Positions 42,317-51,440 of a DNA stretch of 60,972 bases are shown here, piece after piece. The stretch spans positions 1 through 60,972 of the forward strand of contig CALVJJ010000007.1 of the NCBI GenBank assembly GCA_944332185.1, read 5' to 3'. The first letter of the stretch is position 1, and the number at the start of each line of letters is the position of its first letter. The translations under genes and the position numbers were made by a program. The DNA comes from an uncultured Clostridia bacterium. GTDB taxonomy: Bacteria; Bacillota; Clostridia; Christensenellales; UBA1242. The notes beneath the pieces were generated by a model. The model made no database searches and had not been told where the DNA came from. It saw only the letters and a program-made list of their open reading frames with translations.

Positions 42317-43888
42317 ATGTCACAAACCATTGCTTATGATTTTGATGCATTACAAACCTTACAAAAAGGCATACAAAAACTTGCCCATGCTGTCAAAATT
42401 ACATTAGGACCAAAAGGACAAAATGTTGTCATTGATAGAGAACAAGACAATCCATTGATTACCAACGATGGTGTTACCATTGCCAAAGCGATACATTTTG
42501 AAAATCCACTAGAAGATATCGGGGCAAAACTTTTAAAATCTGTCTCCATCAAAACCAATGATTTAGCGGGAGATGGTACCACGACTGCTTGCGTTTTAGC
42601 AGAAAAAATGATTCAAGAAGGAATTAAGAATTACATGGCAGGAGCCCACCCTTTACACTTAAGAAATGGCATGAAAAAAGCTGTACAAGTTGTGGTAGAG
42701 TATCTAGATAGCATTGCAATAGATGTCAAAAGTCCAAAAGAAATTCACCAAATTGCAAGTATTAGTGCTGGTAGCGATGAAGTTGGACAACTGATTAGCC
42801 AAGCATTTGCTAGTATTGGCACACATGGGACCATTACCATTGCTAATAGTCAAACCACCAAAACAGAATGCCAAATTGTAGAAGGTATGAGTTTTGATAA
42901 AGGATATCTTTCTCCCTATTTTTGCAATCAAGTGGAAAAAATGCAAACAGAATTTGAGAATCCTTTTCTGTTCCTTTGCGCCCAACCAATCCTAAAAATA
43001 CAAGATTTGCTTCCTGTATTAGAACTAGCGAGTCAACACAATAGACCTCTTTGTATGATTGTCAGTGACATTGATGATAGTGTCTTACAAGCACTCATTA
43101 TCAATAAATTACGAGGGACATTGAATGTTGTATGTATCAAAGCTCCAGAGTTTGGAGATAGACAAAGAGCTGTATTAGAAGATATTGCTGTTTTAACAGG
43201 AGGAAAAGTTTTAGCAGAAGATCATACAGAAACTTTACAAAACATGCAACTATCTTATTTGGGAAATTGTGATAAGATCACAGTTACCAAAGATCAAACC
43301 ATTATTGTGGGTGGCAAAGCTAATGACGAACAACTTCAACAAAGAGTGGCTATGATCACAAAACAAATGGAACAAGCAAGTACTACTTTTGATCAATTTC
43401 AATTAGAACAAAGACTTGCAAAATTAACAGGTGGTGTAGCCGTGATCAAAGTTGGTGGTTATACAGATATTGAACAAAACGAACTACGTCTTCGTATTGA
43501 AGATAGTATTCATGCTACAAAATCTGCCACACAAGAAGGCATAGTTCCAGGTGGTGGTATGGCACTATTACAAGCACGAGATGTTGTCAAAAATTTACTT
43601 GCCACACTTGATGGAGATGAAAAAACAGGAGCAATGATTATTTATCAAAGTCTACTTGCACCCTTCTACCAAATATGTTCCAATGCTATGGTAGATGGAG
43701 AAGTGATTATGGAAAAGATCCGTCATAGCTCTCTACCAAATGCTGGATATGATGCAAAAAATAATCAAATTGTAGATATGCTAACTAGTGGAATTATTGA
43801 TCCTAAAAAAGTAACTAGGTGTGCACTAGAAAATGCTTGTAGTGTAGCTTCCACCATCTTAACCACTAAAGTTGTTATGACAGTATAA
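42317..43888 (+). CDS. groEL: Chaperonin GroEL, divergent
   Basis: A 523-residue chaperonin. ATP-site motifs LGPKGQNVVID, TNDGVTIAKAI, NDLAGDGTTTACVLA and VPGGGMALL are intact, as is the Asp of IEDSIHATK needed for hydrolysis. The apical domain keeps EGMSFDKGYLSPYF and LLPVLE. It ends at KVVMTV, so the flexible Gly-Gly-Met tail of typical GroEL is absent. Overall divergence from the usual consensus is noticeable. It follows groES by 12 bases with AAAGGAG. No terminator is evident until the shared hairpin near 44148. Confidence 0.95.
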   Translation: MSQTIAYDFDALQTLQKGIQKLAHAVKITLGPKGQNVVIDREQDNPLITNDGVTIAKAIHFENPLEDIGAKLLKSVSIKTNDLAGDGTTTACVLAEKMIQEGIKNYMAGAHPLHLRNGMKKAVQVVVEYLDSIAIDVKSPKEIHQIASISAGSDEVGQLISQAFASIGTHGTITIANSQTTKTECQIVEGMSFDKGYLSPYFCNQVEKMQTEFENPFLFLCAQPILKIQDLLPVLELASQHNRPLCMIVSDIDDSVLQALIINKLRGTLNVVCIKAPEFGDRQRAVLEDIAVLTGGKVLAEDHTETLQNMQLSYLGNCDKITVTKDQTIIVGGKANDEQLQQRVAMITKQMEQASTTFDQFQLEQRLAKLTGGVAVIKVGGYTDIEQNELRLRIEDSIHATKSATQEGIVPGGGMALLQARDVVKNLLATLDGDEKTGAMIIYQSLLAPFYQICSNAMVDGEVIMEKIRHSSLPNAGYDAKNNQIVDMLTSGIIDPKKVTRCALENACSVASTILTTKVVMTV

Positions 43889-44144
43889 TATCTACTATGC
43901 AATATGATAAAAATCACAATTTATAGCCAAAATTTTATACTTGCATAGCACATCATATTTTTATAAAAAATTTGTAGTATTTGCCTTCTTATTTTCATAA
44001 ATTTTGATATAAATCTTTTTAAACTATGTAAAGCAAAGTCTTACCAAAATGTTTTATGGCACTACCATAGTAAAAACTATAACATACCTATTCTAAGGAA
44101 TCTTAAATTCTTACACGGCATAAAGATTGATAAGAAATTACAAA

Positions 44145-44190
44145 ATAAAAAACCTTTTATGTTTTTCATAAAAGGTTTTCTTTTTTTTAG
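44145..44190. terminator. Terminator between convergent groEL and the DUF2207 gene
   Basis: AAAACCTTTTAT and ATAAAAGGTTTT form a 12-base-pair stem with a short loop; T-rich tracts follow on both strands. The 250 bases between groEL and this hairpin (43889-44144) show no gene or RNA that I recognise. Confidence 0.75.
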
Positions 44191-46298
44191 CAGCGTCCAC
44201 CGCCGCCACCACCGAATCCACCACCGGAGAAGCCTCCTCCCGAGAAACCTCCTCTTCCAGAAGATCCCCTCATTCCTCGCATAGAGGAAACATTCACCGT
44301 TTGGATATGCGATCGCAATGTTTTTGTGGTAGTTCGCAACATGGTATCCCACATAACTAACTGTACTATTGGACTCCCTTGATACCAGTCTGGGGATTCA
44401 ATGGTAATGTTTTCAAATTTTTTAGAAAATTCATCAGCAATACCCATGACATAGACATAAGGTAAAACATCAAAATAATAATGAGGATTTTTACTTACCA
44501 TGGTTTCTATCTCTTGTACATCGGCAACCAACAATTTTTCTCTATACCCTAATACTTTCCCGATTTGTTCCAAATTGAAAGGATTGTAGCGTAGTAATTT
44601 TGACAATAAGAACATATCAATGGCACACAATAGTCCAAGTAAGATAGAGATACCAAATATATCTGCCCATGGCACATACATTGCATACCACCATACAAAT
44701 ACAGCACCAAGTATGATCAAAGCACTACTCCATGCATGACTACTTTTTGTATATCTTGCACTTGGTTTTTCTTGATAAAGTAGCATAGCCATCAAAAACG
44801 ATAAGACAATGGCAACAATATTACCATAATTTTTAAAGATAAAACTTAACAAGATGATAACAATCGGGAGAAAATAACAAAATTTTTTAAAGTTTTTTGG
44901 TGCAATTTTCTTTCTATAAGTCGTAAAGAAAAGAGCACAATTTAGCGTTAGCATGATAGGTATAACATACAACCAATTCCCTATTCCCGCAAGTCTATCC
45001 ACAAAACGTATTCCAAAAGAAGTTAAGAGTGCTACTAAGATAGCAAGCACACCCATGCCAATGATAGAAGTTTCTTTTAGACTAGAACCATAATTGCCCG
45101 ATAGATATGTGGTAGCTAAAGAATACGTTCCATAAGATATTTGAATGGAATCAATACTGACTTTTTCTCCAATAGCAATATTATGAAAAATACTTGTAAA
45201 AAGATCTTTTTGATGTTTTGCTTCTTTTTCATCAATGTCTTTTACTTTTTCCAATTCCACGCTACCATGGTTGTTATGTTGTAAATTGTGTATTTTAATA
45301 TATCCACGATTTGCCCAATATAGAATATTGTACCCTATATCTTGATGAAGATGGTGATTTAACACTTGAGAAAACACTAAAGGATCCATTCCTTCTGGTG
45401 GTGTCAGTTCCACTTTTTCAATAGGCTCTTTTCTGTCTTTTTTACCCAAATAGAATATAATTACAGTAAGGATTGCAAGAGCAACAGCCATACATAAAGC
45501 CCACACGATGGTCATATTCCCTTTTGTAGTAAAGAAACCTTCTGGTAAATATGTAAGAAGAGTTACCCCTGTAGCATAAGGAATATTTTGCAAACTCCCT
45601 GTCAAAGTATTCGTGGTGTCCTGATAAGACAAAGTTGATACATCTTGCTCTGTACTATCTCCATAATGCCCTTGATATAGATATACATTATCTTGTTCAA
45701 ACTCATAACCTTCTGGAAATGTAATTGCAAAATTGAAATTTTTTACACCTGTGGTAAAGAAATTTCCCCACAGATTGTAATACACAAAATCAAAATCTTT
45801 GATTTTATCATATCCCAAATCCATTTTATATTTTACTTTGAATACCACAGTTTTATCGTTGACAGGATAATCATGTCTCATTTGGATAACAGTATTACCA
45901 TTATCTTTAAAAATACTTGTTTCTAATGTTTGATACGCACTTTCTTGGTCAGAACTTGTATCTAATACCTCTATATCTACTTTATATTCTCTATCATATT
46001 GCTTTCCCTGATGAACTAAAGTAGTAGAGATATTTTCTGGAATATAGACATAGATTCCCCGACTTACACCATAATCATGCGAACTTCCAAAAGAAACTGT
46101 CATGGTTTGTTCGACTGTATAGATATTAGTTTGATCAATGGTCGTATGAATATCTACTTGATCAAATATATACCCTTGGTCTTCTGTAATGGCTACCGTA
46201 CTTGGTTGTGAAGCAAAGTAGGTAAAGAACCCCACCCCTACACAAGCAAGAATCATCAGTACGGACAAAAACACAACTACAACTTTTTTTTGTTTCAT
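44187..46298 (-). CDS. DUF2207 membrane protein
   Basis: A 703-residue protein. An N-terminal helix or signal anchor (5-27) precedes a beta-rich extracytoplasmic domain (DVQ-like start, FGSSHDYGVSRGIYVYIPENI), a membrane helix near 260-285, a cytoplasmic segment, and a cluster of helices between about 415 and 560. It ends with a glycine-rich tail (RGGFSGGGFSGGGFGGGG). This is the DUF2207 layout; function is unknown. It follows rluA by 9 bases in the ileS transcription unit. Confidence 0.85.
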   Translation of the reverse strand: MKQKKVVVVFLSVLMILACVGVGFFTYFASQPSTVAITEDQGYIFDQVDIHTTIDQTNIYTVEQTMTVSFGSSHDYGVSRGIYVYIPENISTTLVHQGKQYDREYKVDIEVLDTSSDQESAYQTLETSIFKDNGNTVIQMRHDYPVNDKTVVFKVKYKMDLGYDKIKDFDFVYYNLWGNFFTTGVKNFNFAITFPEGYEFEQDNVYLYQGHYGDSTEQDVSTLSYQDTTNTLTGSLQNIPYATGVTLLTYLPEGFFTTKGNMTIVWALCMAVALAILTVIIFYLGKKDRKEPIEKVELTPPEGMDPLVFSQVLNHHLHQDIGYNILYWANRGYIKIHNLQHNNHGSVELEKVKDIDEKEAKHQKDLFTSIFHNIAIGEKVSIDSIQISYGTYSLATTYLSGNYGSSLKETSIIGMGVLAILVALLTSFGIRFVDRLAGIGNWLYVIPIMLTLNCALFFTTYRKKIAPKNFKKFCYFLPIVIILLSFIFKNYGNIVAIVLSFLMAMLLYQEKPSARYTKSSHAWSSALIILGAVFVWWYAMYVPWADIFGISILLGLLCAIDMFLLSKLLRYNPFNLEQIGKVLGYREKLLVADVQEIETMVSKNPHYYFDVLPYVYVMGIADEFSKKFENITIESPDWYQGSPIVQLVMWDTMLRTTTKTLRSHIQTVNVSSMRGMRGSSGRGGFSGGGFSGGGFGGGGGGRC

Positions 46299-46307
46299 AG
46301 GTACTCC

Positions 46308-46988
46308 TTATGATAATAAAAATTTTTCCACCTGAAACATCTTCCATGGACTTTCCTGAATAGGAGGGTAAGCCTTAAAGGTCAAAAATTTCTTGGTTAT
46401 TGGGTGATAAAATTTTAGTTCATACGCCCACAAAGCCAAATTGCATTTTTCTTTTTTACCATATTTTTGATCCCCAACAATTGGGAAAAATCTATGTGAT
46501 AATTGTACACGAATTTGATGACTTCTTCCTGTCACCAAATTAACTTTTATTAAACTATATTTTTGATTATTTTCCAACAAATCATAAGACAATTCACTAT
46601 ATTTTGCCCCATATACAGCTTCAGGTTCTACCGTCACTGTATTAGTCTTTTCATTCTTTTTTAGATAATCAATACAAGTTTTGTGCACTTCTTTTGGTAC
46701 ACCATGAATGACAGCCAAATACTGTTTTTGCATTTGCCCATCTTTGATTTGTTCCACTAGTCTGCTAGCTGCTTTACTGGTTTTTGCAAATACCATCACT
46801 CCCCCCGTAGGTCTGTCTAGTCGGTGGACAAGTCCTACATAAACATTCCCCGGTTTTTCATACTTTTCCTTTATATATTCTTTGACCATGGTAAGCATAT
46901 CTTTATCTTTGCTGCTATCCTCTTGTGTTGGTATATTTTGAGGTTTTACCACGACTATAATATGATTATCTTCATATAGTATATTCAT
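46308..46988 (-). CDS. Pseudouridine synthase, RluA family
   Basis: A 226-residue enzyme with the catalytic motif GLVHRLDRPTGGVMVFAKT and TGRSHQIRVQL but no N-terminal S4 domain. Target uridine unknown. It lies 1 base after ileS, with its own GGGGAG site, so it belongs to the T-box-controlled unit. Confidence 0.88.
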   Translation of the reverse strand: MNILYEDNHIIVVVKPQNIPTQEDSSKDKDMLTMVKEYIKEKYEKPGNVYVGLVHRLDRPTGGVMVFAKTSKAASRLVEQIKDGQMQKQYLAVIHGVPKEVHKTCIDYLKKNEKTNTVTVEPEAVYGAKYSELSYDLLENNQKYSLIKVNLVTGRSHQIRVQLSHRFFPIVGDQKYGKKEKCNLALWAYELKFYHPITKKFLTFKAYPPIQESPWKMFQVEKFLLS

Positions 46989-46989
46989 C

Positions 46990-49900
46990 TTATCTCCCCT
47001 TTATAGCAATGCTAATAGCATAATCCCCGACTTCTACTGTTCTTTCAATATCAGGTTGGAATGAAGAGGAATTGTACTCTATCGCTAAGACTTCTTGTTT
47101 TATTTTGTTTTGATATTTTTGAAGGATTGCATTGCATTTTTCATTGTCACTTTTTAGAACAATATCAATTCTTTGGTCTATATCAAAATCAGCTTCTTTT
47201 CTTAATATTTGAATAGAACGCAACAATTCTCTTACCAATCCTTCTTCTATCAATTCCTCATCGAGTTTTATATCTAATACGACAGTAATAAGGTCATCTT
47301 TTGCAATAATAAACTCTTGTTTTGGTTTGCTTTGTTGTAAGAACAAACTAGCATCTAACACCCCAAAGCCATCTATCGTTACCTTTCCTTGTCTATACTG
47401 CAATACATACTCATTCATTACTTCTTGAGATGTATTTTGCAAAACCGTTTTTAATTTTTGCACATCGCCTTTTAAAACTGCTCCAGCTGTTTTGAAATTC
47501 ACAGTAAGATATAAGTCATTGAATTTTTCTTCTGAATTTGTAATTTCAATAGCTTTTATATTGAGTTCATCTTGAATTAGATCTTGATAAATCTTGACTG
47601 CCTCTGTCACATTCGCATTGCTAGAAATTACATAGGCTTCTTTTAAAGGTTGTTTTACTTTTAGATTATTTTCGCTACGAAGTCTTCCACCCAACGTGAT
47701 GACATCTTTTGCAATATCTGTATAGGCAACATATTTTGAAAAATCTTGAATAGCTAATGGTTTTGGGTAATCAGCAAGCATGACACTTTCGGCACTATCA
47801 GATTCTAAAGATCTCACTAGATTTTGCCAAATGTGTTCTGTAGTAAATGGAATAATTGGAGCCATCACCAGTGTCATGGTCTTCAATGCTTGATACAAAC
47901 ACCAATATGCTGTCAGTTGATCCTCAGGATCATCGCTCTTCCAAAAACGTCTACGATTGCTACGAATATAAAAATTCGTGATATCATCTGTTAGTTTTTC
48001 AAATTCTTTGATGACCATATAAGGTTTATAATCATCATAGTATTTTGCGGTATTATCAATGAAATTATTGACAATTTGTAGAAGCCATTTGTCAGTAGGT
48101 GTAAGTTTGTTTACATCATAATGGTAATGTTCTACATCAGGATGATCGATAGTTGCATAAGTAACAAAGAAAGTATAAGCATTCCAATATCCTAGCATAC
48201 GTCTACGAGCTTCTTCTCCAAGATTGTAACCGAATCGAACATCACTTGTATAAGGATTGCTAGCAAATAGATATCTAGCACTATCGCTTCCTAATTTGTC
48301 TGCATAGTCATCAAAGCGAATCATAAACCCGGATTTTGAGAACTTACTACCATCTTCTTGTACTACACTTTCGTAGCCTATTACTTTTTCATAAGGAGCT
48401 CTTCCTTCTAGAACCACACTCATAAACAACAAAGAATAGAACCATAAGCGAATTTGTTCTCTCATTTCGACAACAACTTCACTAGGGAAATTTTCTTCAA
48501 AATAAGCTCTATTGGTAAAATACTCATTGGTACTAAATGGTGTAATACCAGCATCAAGCCAACAATCACCTACTTCAGGAATTCTTGCTACTTTTTTGCC
48601 ACAATGTGGACAAGTAATTTTGACTTTGTCAATATATGGTCTATGTAGATGTGGAATAGCTTCGACTTCTTCTTTGCTAGATAAAGCCTTTAATTCTTCT
48701 AGACTTCCCACAACGGTTGTATGCCCACAACTACAAGGATAAATTGGTAATGGAACACCATAAAAACGACTTCTAGAGATATTCCAATCTCCCATATTGT
48801 TGAGCCAGTCTACCATACGTTTTTTCAAATATGATGGTTCCCATTCTACAGTATCACAAGCAGCAATGAGTTTTGGACGTAATTCATCTACTTTAATAAC
48901 CCATGTATCTACTAATCGATACACAAGTTCATTTTTACATCTCCAACAAATTGGATAACTGTGTTTGATTGTGTGTGTATAATACAATTTCCCACGTTTT
49001 TTAAGTTCATCAAAAACAATATCTCTTACTTCATCTGTCTTGTGTCCTGTAAGTACACCAAACCCTTCAGTAATCACACCTGCTTCATCGATTGGGCAGA
49101 TTTCTTTTAGCCCCAATTTTTTACCTAATTCCCAGTCTTCCACCCCACAACCAGGAGCAATATGGACAGCACCACTACCTTCTGTTGCTTGCACATAGTC
49201 TGCTGGGACAATGGTATGCACGAATTGTTGTTTTTCTACTTCTGGGAAACAAGTTTCATAGGTTTTTCCTACTAATTCTTCCCCTTTAAAACTTCTCACA
49301 ATTTCAATGATATCATCTTTTAGAACTTTCTTTGCTTCTTGTCCAATGATCAAATGTCTTGTATCACTTTTTACTTTTACTTCTAGGTAGGTATTATTGG
49401 GATTGACAGCAATAGCAACATTACTAGACAATGTCCATGGAGTAGTTGTCCATACTAAGATAGATAGATTAGTATCTAAAATAGGACATTTGAAGAATAC
49501 AGCAATATGTTCCACATCTTTATAACTATTGTGCATTTCATGTTCGGACAGACTTGTCCCACATCTAGAACACCAAGGCATAGGTTTGCTAGATTTTCCT
49601 ATCCACCCATGTTCATCACATTTTTTAAGCATTGCCCAAATAGAAGTAATATTGGTATCTGTATTGGTATAATAACTATGTTTCCAATCCATCCATTGTC
49701 CAAGACGAATAGATTGTCTAGTTTGAATAGCACTATATTTTTCTACTCTTTGTAAGCATTTTTCTACAAAGTTATCCATACCATATTGCAAAATTTCTTT
49801 TTTACTATTGATACCAAGTTCTTTTTCTACAGCAAGTTCTACAGGTAATCCATGAGCATCAAATCCGTTTTGATACTTTGCTCTATACCCTTGCATAGCT

Positions 49901-50112
49901 TTGTATTTTAAAAATACATCTTTTAGAGTTCTGCCCCATACGTGGTGCATACCCATATCATAATTACTGGTAATTGGACCATCAAGGGTACGAAATAATT
50001 TTCCTTTTTGATTCTTTTTGACTAATTTGTCAAAAGCTTTTGTTTTGTCCCAAAATGTTAGAATTTGCTTTTCCATCTCTACAAAATTAGGTGCAGTACT
50101 TTCTTTTTTCAT
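46990..50112 (-). CDS. ileS: Isoleucyl-tRNA synthetase, IleRS2 type with GMHH signature
   Basis: A 1040-residue class Ia synthetase. KFSKS (590-594) is the KMSKS motif; the CP1 editing domain has WTTTPWTLSSN (221-231) and GSGAVHIAPGCG; CxxC pairs at 181-184, 389-392 and 501-504 could bind zinc. The HIGH signature is replaced: aligned on the following LKD, the segment YDMGMHHVWGRTLKD gives Gly54-Met-His-His57, that is GxHH. Known biology: a subset of IleRS2 enzymes carries this swap and is hyper-resistant to mupirocin. The ATG follows GGAAGG. Isoleucine T-box upstream. Confidence 0.96.
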   Translation of the reverse strand: MKKESTAPNFVEMEKQILTFWDKTKAFDKLVKKNQKGKLFRTLDGPITSNYDMGMHHVWGRTLKDVFLKYKAMQGYRAKYQNGFDAHGLPVELAVEKELGINSKKEILQYGMDNFVEKCLQRVEKYSAIQTRQSIRLGQWMDWKHSYYTNTDTNITSIWAMLKKCDEHGWIGKSSKPMPWCSRCGTSLSEHEMHNSYKDVEHIAVFFKCPILDTNLSILVWTTTPWTLSSNVAIAVNPNNTYLEVKVKSDTRHLIIGQEAKKVLKDDIIEIVRSFKGEELVGKTYETCFPEVEKQQFVHTIVPADYVQATEGSGAVHIAPGCGVEDWELGKKLGLKEICPIDEAGVITEGFGVLTGHKTDEVRDIVFDELKKRGKLYYTHTIKHSYPICWRCKNELVYRLVDTWVIKVDELRPKLIAACDTVEWEPSYLKKRMVDWLNNMGDWNISRSRFYGVPLPIYPCSCGHTTVVGSLEELKALSSKEEVEAIPHLHRPYIDKVKITCPHCGKKVARIPEVGDCWLDAGITPFSTNEYFTNRAYFEENFPSEVVVEMREQIRLWFYSLLFMSVVLEGRAPYEKVIGYESVVQEDGSKFSKSGFMIRFDDYADKLGSDSARYLFASNPYTSDVRFGYNLGEEARRRMLGYWNAYTFFVTYATIDHPDVEHYHYDVNKLTPTDKWLLQIVNNFIDNTAKYYDDYKPYMVIKEFEKLTDDITNFYIRSNRRRFWKSDDPEDQLTAYWCLYQALKTMTLVMAPIIPFTTEHIWQNLVRSLESDSAESVMLADYPKPLAIQDFSKYVAYTDIAKDVITLGGRLRSENNLKVKQPLKEAYVISSNANVTEAVKIYQDLIQDELNIKAIEITNSEEKFNDLYLTVNFKTAGAVLKGDVQKLKTVLQNTSQEVMNEYVLQYRQGKVTIDGFGVLDASLFLQQSKPKQEFIIAKDDLITVVLDIKLDEELIEEGLVRELLRSIQILRKEADFDIDQRIDIVLKSDNEKCNAILQKYQNKIKQEVLAIEYNSSSFQPDIERTVEVGDYAISIAIKGR

Positions 50113-50146
50113 ATTTTCCTTCCTTTTTTTAGTTTGCGAATAATAA

Positions 50147-50378
50147 CAAAAAACTAGCAGTAATAGGAAAAACTGCTAGTTTTAAAAAACCACCCATTAC
50201 TATATGCTATCACATACGACTCGTATAACGGCAAGCCCCCGCTTCCCCTTACTGCAATGTTCTGGGAAAGTGCTAAAAGGTGATACCTTTACGTCTTGCT
50301 TTTGACTTCCACCAACCGTCAAATCTCTATCAGTGCTCAAGGTTCGTAAAGACGTGTCCTTTATCATTGCATTATTCT
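50147..50378 (-). ncRNA. Isoleucine T-box riboswitch for ileS
   Basis: Minus-strand leader. Stem I shows GATAAAGGACACG, AGAGA, the GGTTGGTGGAA distal element, and ACGTCTT pairing with AAGACGT. The specifier triplet ATC (Ile) is at 50284-50282 in GGTATCACCTTTTAGC. The T-box element GGGTGG is at 50195-50190. AGTAAT (50201-50196) can pair with ATTACT (50164-50159) as antiterminator, which would break the terminator CTAGCAGT/ACTGCTAG followed by TTTTTT (50180-50147). Uncharged tRNA-Ile should favour read-through into ileS. Downstream genes rluA and DUF2207 share the control. Confidence 0.85.
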
Positions 50379-50383
50379 TTTTT

Positions 50384-50412
50384 AGTATAGTATGAAAGAT
50401 AAAAAAAGTCAA
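50384..50412 (-). promoter_or_regulatory. Sigma-A promoter of the ileS T-box unit
   Basis: Minus strand TTGACT (50412-50407), 17-base spacer, TATACT (50389-50384). Confidence 0.8.
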
Positions 50413-50461
50413 TAAATAATCAATAAAAAATAAGATACGTCAAAATCTCTTATCATATTAC

Positions 50462-50490
50462 TTGCAAAGTTCTTTCTCTTATAGTATAAT
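50462..50490 (+). promoter_or_regulatory. Sigma-A promoter of the SRP RNA gene
   Basis: TTGCAA (50462-50467), 17-base spacer, TATAAT (50485-50490). The predicted start, seven bases later, coincides with the CCGTAC that pairs with the RNA 3' end. The promoter is 50 bases from the divergent ileS promoter. Confidence 0.8.
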
Positions 50491-50497
50491 AAGTTTA

Positions 50498-50765
50498 CCG
50501 TACTAGGTGGGAAGCTAGCAGTGTCCTGAACTCGAAATCTGCTATATGCGAGGCCGAAGGCTTATCGAGAGATGTTAAGTTGTAAGGTGATAGTGACTGA
50601 AAACAATGTTGAATTCAAGGTCTTATGCAATATCTTGTCATGAACCATGTCAGGTCCGGAAGGAAGCAGCATTAAGTGAACTAAGGTATGTGCCATAAGG
50701 AAGCTTTGGAGGAGTTGTATTTCTTTGACTTCATCTTATGGACAGTCCCGACATAAGATGTACGG
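50498..50765 (+). ncRNA. ffs: Signal recognition particle RNA (long form, with Alu domain)
   Basis: About 268 bases. The apical domain IV has CATGTCAGGTCCGGAAGGAA and GCAGCATTAAG, the Ffh-binding signature. The 5' part reads GCTAGCAGTGTCCTG and GAGGCCGAAGG, the Bacillus-type Alu domain, and the 5' CCGTAC pairs with 3' GTACGG, closing the molecule. It targets nascent membrane proteins through Ffh and FtsY. A stem CATCTTATG/CATAAGATG near the 3' end followed by TACGGTTTTTTT is the likely terminator. Confidence 0.95.
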
Positions 50766-50769
50766 TTTT

Positions 50770-50815
50770 TTTATAAAAAAAATCTTAATGATTACTCATT
50801 AAGGTTTCTTTTTTT
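50770..50815 (-). terminator. Terminator downstream of the DUF2726-like gene
   Basis: CCTTAATGA and TCATTAAGA-type arms pair around GTAA and are followed by TTTTTTTTA on the minus strand. It may also back up termination of the SRP RNA on the plus strand. Confidence 0.75.
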
Positions 50816-51380
50816 ATTTGATAATATTTTGCATATCACTGACACCGAATAATTGTAATATTTTGAGTTTTATATCTAGTGCCGTATATTCACTGCTAAT
50901 AGGATATTTTAGAGTTAGAATGCCGAATTGTTGCAAAATTTTTGTAATATTGGGATCCATTGGTTTGAATCCAGCACTTTCCATACTTGGATCATATAGA
51001 TCGATCACAAATAAAGGTTTGTATTCTTTTTTAGAATACACAACTATATCAAAATATTTATCTTTGACAGCATCTGTCATGCCACTTTCAATGGTAAATA
51101 CTTTTTCCACTGCTACGAGTGGAATAGCTACAAAATTCTGTGGCAAGGCTTCTTCTAACGTGTTTAAAAATGCAACAGTTTTACTCGTGACTAATTGTGG
51201 ACGAAGTACAACACTGGAATTAGGTTCTGGTTTTTCAGGTACACTTTCTTTTGCTTTTTCCTTCTCTTGTTGCTCTTTGATTTTTTTAAGTTGTTCTTGT
51301 CGTTTTTTCTGTGCCATTTTAAAAATAGCAAATATTCCTACTGCCACCAACAGAATGATACATATCCATAAAAATGCCAT
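50814..51380 (-). CDS. Membrane-anchored DUF2726-like protein
   Basis: A 188-residue protein: one N-terminal membrane helix (3-22), a Lys/Glu-rich coiled linker (about 25-50), and a soluble domain whose pattern TVAFLNTLEEALPQNFVAIPLV followed by FDIVVYSKKEYKPLFVIDLYD resembles DUF2726, related to restriction-endonuclease-like folds. The acidic ID/D pattern is compatible with that fold, but catalytic residues are not certain. Last gene of the operon with glmM and trxB. Confidence 0.6.
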   Translation of the reverse strand: MAFLWICIILLVAVGIFAIFKMAQKKRQEQLKKIKEQQEKEKAKESVPEKPEPNSSVVLRPQLVTSKTVAFLNTLEEALPQNFVAIPLVAVEKVFTIESGMTDAVKDKYFDIVVYSKKEYKPLFVIDLYDPSMESAGFKPMDPNITKILQQFGILTLKYPISSEYTALDIKLKILQLFGVSDMQNIIK

Positions 51381-51440
51381 ACTTTCCCCCTATTTATTAC
51401 TAGTAGTCTATCATGTATCATACGAATTGACAAGCAAATT

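Noticed and set aside
44077-44352. 91-codon minus-strand frame rich in Arg and Trp
   Set aside because: It is an out-of-frame reading of the glycine-rich tail of the DUF2207 gene and the terminator.
50200-50412. 70-codon minus-strand frame upstream of ileS
   Set aside because: The sequence is the T-box leader and its promoter; the peptide has no site or similarity.
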